Positions 45,148-55,677 of a DNA stretch of 64,000 nt are shown in pieces (positions within the stretch are counted from its first letter, which is position 1; every line of letters starts with the position of its first letter). The DNA comes from Petrolisthes cinctipes (taxonomy: Eukaryota > Arthropoda > Malacostraca > Decapoda > Porcellanidae). The translations under genes and the position numbers were made by a program. The notes under the pieces are model-generated. The model was not told the origin of the DNA, searched no databases, and worked only from the letters and a program-made list of their open reading frames with translations. The stretch lies in contig JAWQEG010001346.1 in NCBI GenBank assembly GCA_033782935.1, positions 139,001 to 203,000 of the forward strand. Reading direction: 5' to 3'.

Positions 45148-46560
45148 ATGGAGTCCATAAGCAGATCAACGTTTCGGAATGATGAGGGTCGTGATGGATT
45201 CATTGAATTTATGAGCAACCACTGTGAAATCACCGACAGCCCTGATGACAGGATCAAGAAAAGTAAACTCATTTCCTACTACACCGCCTTCTGCTGCAGT
45301 CAAGAGTTCCCGGTAATCTCCCAGATCTGTATGGGCAGATATCTGTCCAGGGTCGGGGTGTGGAGAGGTGCCAGGGAGGGAGGAAGGAATGGACAACGGT
45401 CGGTCTACCTTGGCTTGAAGTATCACCCCTGTGGTGTACTTAGAGGTCAAAATTCAAGAGACATTATCATGATGAGAATAAGGGAACCGGCAATGAACAG
45501 AATCAAGAAAACGCCAGGATACAAGGGCAAGGAAGATTTAAGACGTTTCTTGTCACAGAACTACGAGCTGACTGGGGATATGGACGATATGATCAACACG
45601 GAACATTTGTACGTTCACTACAAACAGTTTTGTGCAGATTATGGCTGTCTCGTCCTCTCCAAACAAAGCGTTGGCAGTTTCCTGAGCAGGAAAATGAATG
45701 TGCGGTCAGTTACTCTTAATGGGGTACCCAACATCCCAAACAGGGGTAAGCTACGTTTTGCCTATGCTGGACTGAAACTTGTGTTCCAATCAATGTCCAG
45801 CTCTGCCTCACCCCTGCCACAGTCAGAGTTAGATGTCAATCAGCTTGATGGTGAAGCGGAAGAGATTGTGGTGGAAGTGGACGTAATGAGTCTCTTGGAT
45901 CTACATTCAACGCCCCAGCTGCCAGACCTGTCCTTCCCTGCCTCTCCCCAGCAGTCCTCTGACTTGCCCTGCTCTGCTTCTTCCCAGCAGTCACACCTGT
46001 CCTGCCCTGCCTCTCCCCAGCAATCTGACCTGCCCTGCCCTGCCTCTCCCCATCAGTCCTCTGACCTGTCCTGCTCTGCCTCTCCCCATCAGTCCTCTGA
46101 CCTGTCCTGCCCTGCTTCTTCTCAACAGTCAGACCCGTCCTGCCCTGCCTCTTCCCATCAGTCCTCTGACCTGTCCTGCCCTACCTCTCCTCAGCAGTCC
46201 TCTGACCAGTCCTGCTCTGCCTCTCCCCAGCAGCAGTCTGCCCTACCTTGCCCTGCCTCTCCCCATCAGTCCTCTGACCAGTCCTGCCCTCTCTCTCCCC
46301 TACTGTTCCCTGATGTTGAGATGGAACCCATGGCCGTGGCCGAGGTGGACAAAATTTTGGATGATCTTGTGGCTGAGTTCTGTCCCACGACTCCCACCCC
46401 TCCTGTCCTACAACCCGTCGAGTCAACAATGACAGAGGTGACCGAGACTCAGACTGGGGCTGGGAGTGATTTGTTGGGTGATGACTGGGACTGGGATTAT
46501 ATATTCGGTGAAACAACTTCACAGTTTTCTATCTCTTCTCCCCTACTCCAACCGACCTGA
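45148..46560 (+). CDS. Intronless 470-aa protein with two RFX/D5-like winged-helix-like segments
   Basis: I do not recognise this gene. Residues ~12-93 and ~120-215 look like two diverged copies of one fold. Each has a hydrophobic F-x2-F start, an E-(I/L)-T-x-(S/D)-x2-D-x-(I/M) stretch, (L/Y)-x4-Y-x2-FC, (L/I)-S-x4-G-x-(F/Y)-LS-(R), and a final Y-x-GLK strand. That pattern resembles the RFX DNA-binding winged helix and the C-terminal winged helix of D5-type primases. Residues ~252-380 hold ten degenerate PASPQQSSDLSC-like repeats. The tail is acidic (DDWDWDYIFGE). A DNA-binding regulator with an activation-like tail is one reading; a gene left by a DNA virus or large transposon is another. 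The lack of introns and higher GC than its flanks favour the second origin. The frame is intact, which argues against a long-dead relic. Confidence 0.7.
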   Translation: MESISRSTFRNDEGRDGFIEFMSNHCEITDSPDDRIKKSKLISYYTAFCCSQEFPVISQICMGRYLSRVGVWRGAREGGRNGQRSVYLGLKYHPCGVLRGQNSRDIIMMRIREPAMNRIKKTPGYKGKEDLRRFLSQNYELTGDMDDMINTEHLYVHYKQFCADYGCLVLSKQSVGSFLSRKMNVRSVTLNGVPNIPNRGKLRFAYAGLKLVFQSMSSSASPLPQSELDVNQLDGEAEEIVVEVDVMSLLDLHSTPQLPDLSFPASPQQSSDLPCSASSQQSHLSCPASPQQSDLPCPASPHQSSDLSCSASPHQSSDLSCPASSQQSDPSCPASSHQSSDLSCPTSPQQSSDQSCSASPQQQSALPCPASPHQSSDQSCPLSPLLFPDVEMEPMAVAEVDKILDDLVAEFCPTTPTPPVLQPVESTMTEVTETQTGAGSDLLGDDWDWDYIFGETTSQFSISSPLLQPT

Positions 46561-46594
46561 GGTTTTCGATCGCCAGTCAGGGTGATAAGTGAAA

Positions 46595-46660
46595 AAAAAC
46601 CCCGCTGGTCAACAATGTGAAGCAAAATTGTCACATTGCTTAGCCTTAGCAGTATGATCT
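46595..46660. other. Stem-loop downstream of the 470-aa ORF
   Basis: CAATGTGA and TCACATTG form an 8-bp stem around a short loop, 50-90 nt after the stop codon. Significance is unknown. AATAAA at 47165-47170 is a possible poly(A) signal for this gene. Confidence 0.4.
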
Positions 46661-47084
46661 CCCTGACCCCAGTCAGCAGCTGCATTTACTGATACTTGGC
46701 AAAGAAAAAAAAGGGAGAGGAGAGCCACTACAATGAAGTCAAAGAAGAACTATATATTGGTGGAGACATGAGGTCAGGCTACTGGCAGGAATATGCAGGA
46801 ATGTACTTACAGATGAGAGGACCAGTGAGGCAGTCCTGGCTGTGTGCACGGTTGAGCTGACTGACTTCGCTTTTTGAAAATTTGAGCTGTAGATACAGTA
46901 GATTCCTTAAATTAAAAACAGCTTATGATGACGATTTAAAAATGTACTTTGTATAATATAAGTTTGTGTAATGTAATTTTGTAAAGGATATATTTGTTTG
47001 TTTTTCGTTTATGTACTATTAGAATTGTATTGTTTCGTTTAATTAATTCATTGAATATATTGTTTAACTAATTTTACTTTATTT

Positions 47085-47600
47085 AACCGGTAATGTATTT
47101 AAATATTTTATTGTACTTTGTAGATTGCTTTAATCCTTTAGTGTAATTTAATATATACAAGAATAATAAATATGTTTTCTTTTAAATTTTCCAACCATTA
47201 CTGCCAGACCTGTGGACCTGCCAGGTAGGCTTGATGTATAAAGCATGTAGGATCATGGATGAGTTAGCAATTAATACACAAGTCCAATACTATGCAAATT
47301 AAATTATATCAAGTGGGCCTATGAGGTTTTTAATAAGTATGCAGTATCTTTACTGAAGATGGTCACTAAATGCATTATGTATTTAATATATTTAATTATT
47401 TTATTGTGCTTTGTAGATTGCTTTTCTACTCTACTGTAATTCAATAAATATAAAAACAATAAATATTTCTTTTAATTCTTCCTACCATTCCTGCTGGTAA
47501 GCTTCATGTATAAAGCATGTGGGATCATGGATGAGTGATCAATACATAAATCCAATACTATGCAGATTAAACTATATCAACTATGTGGTGTTAAATAAGT
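47085..47600. repeat. Tandem duplication of a ~295-bp AT-rich unit
   Basis: Both copies contain TTGTAGATTGCTTT, ATAATAAATAT/ACAATAAATAT, TGTATAAAGCATGT, GGATCATGGATGAGT and CCAATACTATGCA in the same order, from about 47100 and 47395. Confidence 0.8.
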
Positions 47601-47814
47601 AGGCTACTGTATACCAAGATCTTGCTGTATATAGGCATAATACAGTATGTTTCCTGAAGATAGTCATGGAGAGTGATGAAAATTTTAATGATGTCAACCG
47701 GAATGGATAAGCATAACTGAATAAGGATGACTAGGGGAAAAGCCAGAAGATAAGATACCTAAAGTACTACAAGATATTGAGGTTCTCAGGTCTGAATGGA
47801 CTCCTAAACCCTTT

Positions 47815-48335
47815 AGGTTATGAGACTCTTGCTGGCACATTGGAAGCTACTGATTCCTCCTAACTATACCAAAAAACAGACGCCCTCAATGGTACAAATA
47901 AGGGATCTGTTTTGTGGCATAGTTTGGAGAAAGCAGAGACCTTCCAATTCACCAACAAACGAATTTCCCCTTAAGGACCCTGTGATTGAGTATGAGAGTT
48001 GGTGGCTTCCGATTCCTGCTGACCATGCCATGAAACGAGCTCCTTCCCTAATGATATGTTTTGTGGCAATATTTGAAGCACTCATTTACCTCCAATTTTT
48101 TTACTACATCACAGGGTCCCTTAAAGAAGGCAATTTGGTATCCCTCTTTAAGTGTATTCCAGTTAAGGGGATAATACACATTTGATAAATCTGAAGTAAA
48201 ATTTTCCTCCAATCTATTCCAAGCAAACAACAGAACACAATTATTTTTGTTCATCTGGTCCTGTTTCCTGGCATACTTTAGAGGAATCAAGGCACTCCAA
48301 TTTACCTAAAAGAAACTCTCCCCTTAAGCTTTTTG
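47815..48335. repeat. Cluster of GGAGGAATC inverted-repeat family copies
   Basis: At least three diverged copies carry the marks (A)CTGATTCCTCC(T)AACTATACC, TGTGGCATAGTTTGGAGAAA, GAATTTCCCCTTAAGGA and GGCATACTTTAGAGGAATCA. They form interleaved imperfect hairpins. Confidence 0.65.
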
Positions 48336-48714
48336 CAAATTACAAGCTGCAGCCTTTGCCTATCCCTCAGCTCTGCTCACTGTGGACTGTGACACTAGCT
48401 GACATTAGACTTAAATTAATCTATCTATCCACTCATATATATTGCTCAGTGAGGATTTATCAGGCAGTGTGCCCATCAAGTTTAATAATAAACAACCAGG
48501 AACTGCCTCTCATTTATACTCTTTAGACAGTACAGTGCATCAGTTTCTCTTACACACCTTTTTATATGTGGCCATTTTGCTACTGTGTTGTGTAAGCCTG
48601 TATTATTTCAAGCAGTACAGTCAATAATACAAGACAATTATACAACAAACTACAGTATATACTAGTGTACATGTACCAGGCATTTGGTACTTAGATGGTA
48701 CAAGGGGCCATATT

Positions 48715-48826
48715 CAAGAACATTCATAGTGCATACAATGGCGTGGTATCGGTACGATGGCTCAATAGACAAACAACAGAGCCATCGTACCGGTACCAGC
48801 TCATCGTCAACACAACAGATGTTCTT
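48715..48826. repeat. Hairpin with a 20-bp stem and 15-nt loop
   Basis: TGGTATCGGTACGATGGCTC (48744-48763) pairs with GAGCCATCGTACCGGTACCA (48779-48798) with one T/G position. Outside it, AAGAACAT and ATGTTCTT also pair, separated by unpaired flanks. Confidence 0.75.
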
Positions 48827-49454
48827 GCATACGGACTATGGAAAGAGACAAATACAGTAAAAAGAATTAGGATCATGAAATGAAACATAAGCATAATAAA
48901 GGAGGGTGTACAGTAAACATATATGGCAGTACAGTAGAAATATTAATGTTTTGTCATCTATCCTCTCTGACAATGCACTGGGTGTCAAACTCACAGGATG
49001 AGTCAGTAATGTTATTCTACTTTGGTACCAATGTTAGGAGCATCAGGGTGGCATTATTAAACAAGGTAAAGGTTCCTTGTCGCTTAATTCGTACTACAAA
49101 ATAATACAAATCGAGCAACAAAAAGCCTTTTCCTCATTTAATAATACCACCCTCTGACTCTTGCTATCACAACAAGGATATAATGAATTCAAGTTATCAT
49201 TAGTTTATCTTGCATACATATATATTTTTTAATTTTACATTTGGCTGTAGACAGGAATAATCATTCACTCATCATTTAGTATATACTGGGTGGGAGACGA
49301 TATGTTGGGAGGCTACAGAGTCCTGCAAACCGTGTCACTAAACAGACCATCTACTGTGCTAGGTTTGTTTCAAATAAAATCACAGTCTAAAGTTCTGTTA
49401 CCTCTCTGGTATGATGATGAACTTTGAAAATAATGTTGCTGGGAATGAGATGTG

Positions 49455-49620
49455 ATGGTATTTTCTGACAAGTTGTTTTCATGGTTAATGGTCAAACACA
49501 AGTAACATGGTTCAATCCCAAATGAAACATAATTGTTTTTTCTGTCAGTTGTTTAAATGGTTAATAGTCACACACTAATAACATGGTTCAATCCCAAATA
49601 CAATATCCTCAAAGTTCATC
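49455..49620. repeat. Tandem duplication of a ~97-bp unit
   Basis: Both copies share TGACAAGTTG or TGTCAGTTG, TTT, ATGGTTAAT(G/A)GTCA, AACATGGTTCAATCCCAAAT (with CACACTAAT or CACAAGT before it). Confidence 0.8.
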
Positions 49621-51397
49621 ATTACACCAGAGCAGGGACAACAACTGTACAGTGAGGAGGAATCAGTTGCCTCCAATTCACTGACATCCTACACAGATTA
49701 ATTTGTAATATTTGAATGGTGACCTGTACAAGACTACAAGTATCCTCCCACCTGTACAAGGCAGTTATTTATACAGTAGCATTAATATAAAAAACACAGG
49801 ACAAATTATAGATACGTATTGTTCCCAGGTCTCTGAGTTAAGTTAAAAGCTTACCTGTACAGGCTGTAATGTGCTGTTTAACATCCTGGCAATAATGCAC
49901 TGAGTCCCTGCTAAGTATTATGAGTTTACATACACCTTTTACAATCATACCAGCATTTATAAGTTGCACATAAGTACCTATAAGTACCTATAGTTGTGTA
50001 AATATTTGGTTTAATTTGTTTTGGATGGCATTACATTAACCAAAAAGGCTAAGAAATTAAATGAGGGAGTATATTATTTTTTGCCAGGTAAAAATAAAAA
50101 TTGGATTACTGTATACAGTTATCTTGTACAATCACCAAAGGCCTTGTTGCCATTCCTGTCACATGGTGACATTTGTTAAAGGTAATACAGTAGGCTCTTG
50201 ATATTATGTTGTGATATTTAGGTAAGCAGTATCGTACCCTTGGATGTAGGGAGGCAAAATATGGGAATAATAATTACAACTGGTAATAATAACTTGCTAT
50301 AGACCATTAGTGCATTTAGTTACAGTAATTGTAATATAATGATACATTCAAACTTGGAGTTTTATCAGAAATAGAATGCTAACTATAATTAACTGACCAT
50401 GCTATTGCCATCTAAGGCTCTAAGCCCTTTTTTCTGAGATCACTTATGTACAGTGCAGTACTATAATTGAAGAAATATCAAGTACAGTAAAGATAAGACC
50501 CATAATAGTAGTACAGTACAGTATTAATAATAGAAGCCCTATTATTGGCCCCATGGCAGAGTGAGGTTATGGAGATAATAGTAAGTACAACAGCATTCAG
50601 CTCCTAAAGTAACTGTCTGTCTGTCTGACTGTCACCGCTCACACTAATTATCACTCTTCAATATAACTAGGGATCACATGGAGGAGGAAACACACACCAT
50701 TACAGTCACTAGTTATTTACAATAATCACACAAATGGCCCTACAAAAACAAATATACAGATGGCTAAGAGTTGCTTTGGTTTTGTTTTCTCGGATATAGA
50801 ATAGAGTTTGATACTATGTGACGTGATGGGACCACTGAAGTCCCTGGAAGGTCATTGGGATATATGACACTTTTGAAATATAGATAACAACACACACCAA
50901 GTTGACCTCTTTCCTGTAGAACCAGTTATTGAGGCAAAAAGGGTACAGTCTTAGACAAGTTTGGCATCAAAGAGTTCAGTATTTTTATCTTTTTCCATTA
51001 CAGAATTATAAGCTTCTAGGATTCTTCTCAAGACATAAATAATAAACGAGTAGGTTGACCTGAATGGTTGAAAAGAGGTAGATAGAAAACTGCACTGAGC
51101 CTAGAAGACCTTATAGCACAAAGGAGGAGTAGATGGGAAGGACAGCAAGCATGAAAGAAGAGAAGGAAAGGTCAATTGATGGATTGGGAGAAAAAAAAAA
51201 AAAAAAAAAAAAAACTCGGGACCAAAGGCCTGAATGGTTGATATGCAATAAATATCTGTAAGTCCTGAAATATATTTTTCCAATACCAGTAATCTTAACG
51301 TTATTCTGGTAAACGTCATTGCAACACATACCATACACAGTAAACAGTTATAGGTTACAACTTTCTTCACTTCTGCTTTCTCCATATGTACAACAAG

Positions 51398-54300
51398 GAT
51401 CTATCTATCTATAGCTCTGACGCCTCGTTCCCTCCGGGAACTCCCCCCAAGGGGGTGGCCACGGCAGAAGTGCCTCCAGTTCTCCCTGTTCCAACACTCC
51501 CTCCTTACTTGGTCAAGCCCTCCTCTTCCCCTCATGTTTCTCTCCTTTACATACTCTTCCACTCTGTTCTGCCATCTGACCGGAGGTCTGCCTCTCACAC
51601 CAGGTCCTACAACTTCACTTCCATACACCTTCTTTACAAACTCCTCACCTTGCATTCTCTCCATGCATGTCCAAACCATCTCAATGTATCACGCTTCACT
51701 CTCTCAACCACTCCACATTCAATACCAATTGCTTTCTCACTCATACCACACCTCTCATATACACTCTCATTACTTTCTCCATCCCACCTTGTAAGTCCAC
51801 ATGCTCCTCTCAAGTAACTCATTTCCACAGCACCTATTCTAGACTGATGCGCCCTACTCCATGTCCATGTCTCCGACGCATATGTCAGTGTTGGCAGGAT
51901 TATACTGTTTCGTAGTCCCATTTTCACTTCCATACTCACACTTCTACCCTTCATAATCCTCCCCAGTGATCCTATGACCTGTCTACCCCTCATTGCTCTC
52001 TCCCTAATTTCTCCTTCCATACTCCCATGTTTACACATAACTGTACCCAGGTACTTAAACTCCTTCACTTCCTCCATCCTCTCACCCCTCAGAGTTATCT
52101 CACACTCCGTCCCAGTTGGTACTCCCACTCTGTAAGGTGTAGCAAAGTCAATCACTTCAGTTTCTGCTCTCTCAAATACCATCACTTTACTTTTACCAAC
52201 ATTCACCTTCAGTTTCCTTCGTTTACACACAGACTGAAATTCGTCCACCACTCTCTGTAACTCCCTTTCACTCTCAGCCATCAACACAGTGTCATCCGCA
52301 AATAAACTTGCTGCCAAGGACCAATTTGCTTCATTCAGCCTCAGTTTCACCCCCAGACCATTCACTTTGGCTTTCATCTCTCTCATACAACCATCCATAT
52401 ATATATTGAACAGCCACGGTGACATAACACATCCCTGTCTCAGCCCTACACCAATATTAAAACTCTCACTTAGATCACCCTCTACCCGTACACATGCTTT
52501 TGCACCTGCATAGAAGGCCTCAATACCCTTCAGCAAAGACACCCCAACACCATAAATTCTTAACACCTCTGACATAGCTTTCCTATCAACCCTATCATAT
52601 GCCTTCTCCAAGTCCATGAAGGCAGCATACAACTTCCTACCCTTCCCAATATATTTCTCCACTATTGATTTTAATGCAAATATCTGGTCCACACATCCTC
52701 TACCCTTTCTGAACCCTCCCTGCTCCTCACTAACTTTATTCCCTGTTACTTCAACCAGTCTTTCAGTAAGAACCTTCCCATACACCTTCCCCGGTACACT
52801 AAGGAGGCTTATTCCCCTATAGCTACCACACTCCTCCTTACTTCCCTTCCCCTTATACAACGGTACAATTATGGCTCTCCTCCAATCCTCTGGCACCTCT
52901 CCCTGCCTCCAAGCCAATGTGCATATAAGCAACATCCACTCCACCACTACCTCCCCCCCACACTTTAACATTTCAGCAGTTATCCCATCCACCCCCGGTG
53001 CCTTTCCCATCTTCAACTTTCCTATTGCTTTCCTAACCTCTTCTCTTCCTAAATCTCCCTGTACACCCTGTCGTCTACCACCTGCCTCCATCCCCATGCA
53101 TGTCACCACCGCCTCCCCTCCCGTCCCCCCATTCATCAGACCATCAAAATGCCTCTTCCACACTTCTTTCACTTCCTCCCTTCCACTCACAGTAACTCCA
53201 TCTTCTCTCTTCATTCTCACGCTACCAGACTTTCCTTCTCCTCTTTCTCTTTTAACCTCCTTCCAGAATAATTTCTTGTTTTCTTTAAACTTTTCACTCA
53301 GTTTCATGCCAAACTCCTCATCCACTCTCCTTTTACTCTCACTCACCATCCTCTTCACTTGTCTCTTACATACATTGTATTCTCTCTTCCACCTCTCTTT
53401 CACTTCCCCTGACACATTCCTCTGTAATGTTCTCCTATACGCCTTCCTTTTCTTCTCTACAGCATCTTTCACTTCATCTGACCACCAAGCACTCCCTTTC
53501 TTGCACCTCTTCTGTGTCTTATATCCGACTACCTCTGCTGCTGTTCTCATTACTATTGCCTTAAACACTTCATATACCTCATTCACTCCCACTCCCTCTC
53601 CCATACTCAGCCTAGCATCCTCCAGCACCTCACCCACCCTCCTCTTGTATACCTCTCTGTACTCACTTTCATTCAATCTTCCGCTTGCCACCTCCCTCTT
53701 GTTCCCCCCTCTATCCTTCCTACCATACTCCCATTTTGCCCTGACTCTAATCCTTGCCAACACCGCATAGTGGTCAGAGCACTGAAACATTCCTCTCACC
53801 ACTCTAGCATCCATCACATCTTTCCTTAACCTTTCATCCACAGCTATGTAATCTATCAAACTCATTTGCTCACCCCTCTCATCCCTCCTCTTCCACGTGT
53901 ACCTGTGTATCAGTCTGTGCTCGAAGCAGGTGTTGGCGAGGAACAACCCTGCCTCGGCACACACATCCACCAGGCACTCACCATTCTCATTTATCCCATT
54001 CACACCCCACTTGCCAACTACATTTCCTCTTCTCTCATTCCCTACCTTCCCATTCATGTCTCCTATCAACACTATCCTCCTCCCACTCTCAAACTTTCTT
54101 AGACATTCATTCATTTCATCCCAGAACTCTTTCATTTTTTCCTTTCCCACTTTGGTCTGCGCGTTCACCGGAGCATACGCACAGACCCATGCATATTTCA
54201 CAATACCAATCTTACCAGTCAACCATACTATTCTTGTTCCCTTCCTTCCATACCCATCTATTCCTTTCCACACTCTCCCAGACACCACCAATGCACACCC

Positions 54301-54925
54301 TTCCTTTCCTCTCCCTTTACTTTTTTCATCCATACCAGTCCATACCACGCCTCCTTCTATTCCTTCCCACAACACACTCTTCCCTCCATCCCCACTCTCT
54401 TCCACCCCCCATCCTTTCACATGCGTCTCTGTTATCCCACACACATCTATTCTACTTCTTCTGCAACACTCCACTATCTCTTTCCTTTTCACCTCATTCA
54501 CCATTCCATTCACATTGATTCCAACCACCCTCAAGTATTCATCCCCTTTCCTGCCCCCCACAGGGCAGACTGGAGACCCCTCCCCGCCACTAGCCGCAGC
54601 CGTCCGTCCCCCTGTTGGGGGGCCGCTGGTGGCTGGCAAGGCCAACGCAGCGCTCATTCCCGGAGGGACACGGGCCATCAACATTGTCAAGAACTTAAAA
54701 ACACCACAATAATAAAAAAAAGAGAATTACATAAAAACACTTAACCTATATGTGGGGGAACCTAATGTGCCCCCACACCGCCTCCCCCTTTGGCTTCACC
54801 TCCAGCCTTTTAAAATAAAATCGACTAAAAACAGGGAGGTGTCCCCCGAGGTTACCACGTGGAGGCGGGGTGAGACTTACCTACCCCTCCTGAGGAAAGG
54901 TAGGTCACCGAGGTGCTTTTAAAAA
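51398..54925 (-). mobile_element. Nearly complete RTE-like LINE retrotransposon
   Basis: The element runs on the minus strand from a GC-rich 5' leader (about 54925-54700) through one long ORF to a 3' end marked by GATA/TAGA repeats (51398-51412). The ORF has an apurinic-type endonuclease followed by reverse transcriptase and ends with the conserved RGRPPVRWQNRVEEYV region. A second, partial copy of the same family lies at 30.84-31.11 kb. Family assignment to the RTE clade rests on domain order and motifs only. Confidence 0.85.
51401..54690 (-). pseudogene. LINE endonuclease/reverse transcriptase ORF with one frameshift
   Basis: The main frame (54690-51634) encodes 1018 aa. Endonuclease motifs come first (INVNGMVNEV, CGITETHVKG, IGDMNGKVGN, SDHYAVLARI). 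Reverse transcriptase motifs follow (GKAPGVDGITAEMLK, EEQGGFRKGRGCVDQ, FMDLEKAYDRVDR, GLRQGCVMSPWLFN and the catalytic FADDTVLMAES). After LRWFGHA the frame runs out of phase and stops, while the true C-terminus (MERMQGEEFVKKVYGSEVV and on to WRHFCRGHPLGG) continues in another frame to 51401. A single-base deletion near 51680 explains this. The 5' limit is uncertain; the first ~40 residues may be leader. It copies RNA into DNA at a nicked target site when intact; this copy probably cannot make the full protein. Confidence 0.88.
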
Positions 54926-55677
54926 CTTCCCAATGTTTAACAGTAGCCAGTACGCAATGGCCGCACCTCTGAACCCCATTGGTTACGATATTGCCACTGC
55001 GCAAAGGATACCGGTAATATATCAACAGCATTCAATAACTCGCTTTGTTTTGAATTATTTATCTAAATAATCACATCTACAACCATGTACATGTACTGTA
55101 CTGGACACATATATCAATATAAAATTATTTACAGTCAATGTAAATGTTTTAACATTTGTCTTCACACATTAAAATTTCTGAGAAGCTTTTCATTATCACC
55201 TCTCCAAGTATAATTTATTATTTTTTCACCTCTTTCAGAGGTTTTATTTCTGCTATATAATTTAATACTCAATTACGATGAAGGGAATTCAGCATCCAGG
55301 CAGGGTCAAGCTGTTGAAAAGTCCATCGACTTGAGTCTTTGTGAGGTGACTGGTAAGTTTTCAACGTCATAGCACTACATCAAAACTGACCACCTACTCC
55401 TAACTACTCCAGGTGTGGTAACCCACTCTTGGGCCCGTACATTAGGAGATGTACTAGATAAATCTGCCTTGGATCACTGCTATTCATGTATATATGCCTT
55501 TTTTCATCCTTCAAGTGGCCATAATAAAAATTTAAATAATCTGGGGTTACACAATGATCAATGACCAATACAAAAGCACTGTATATCTATAGAACCTATA
55601 CAGTAGTATGTCATACCAGTTCACAACTTCTCCTGGGAACAGCCCTGAATCCTGTCTCCAATTTCACTCCAGAAGTC
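54926..55677. other. Short intergenic region, 3' flank of the ZNF839-like gene
   Basis: AT-rich DNA. TTTATT at 55243-55248 gives a minus-strand AATAAA about 430 nt after the stop of the ZNF839-like gene and is a candidate poly(A) signal. Confidence 0.45.

Larger units (their letters stand above)
46561..51397. other. Repeat-derived intergenic region
   Basis: Besides the repeats listed separately, this AT-rich stretch shows only diverged fragments of dispersed repeats and A(25) at 51188-51213. I see no supported gene. Confidence 0.5.

Noticed and set aside
52871..54712. Plus-strand frames of 299 and 271 codons
   Set aside because: They are antisense to the LINE endonuclease/reverse transcriptase ORF, which carries all the recognisable motifs.
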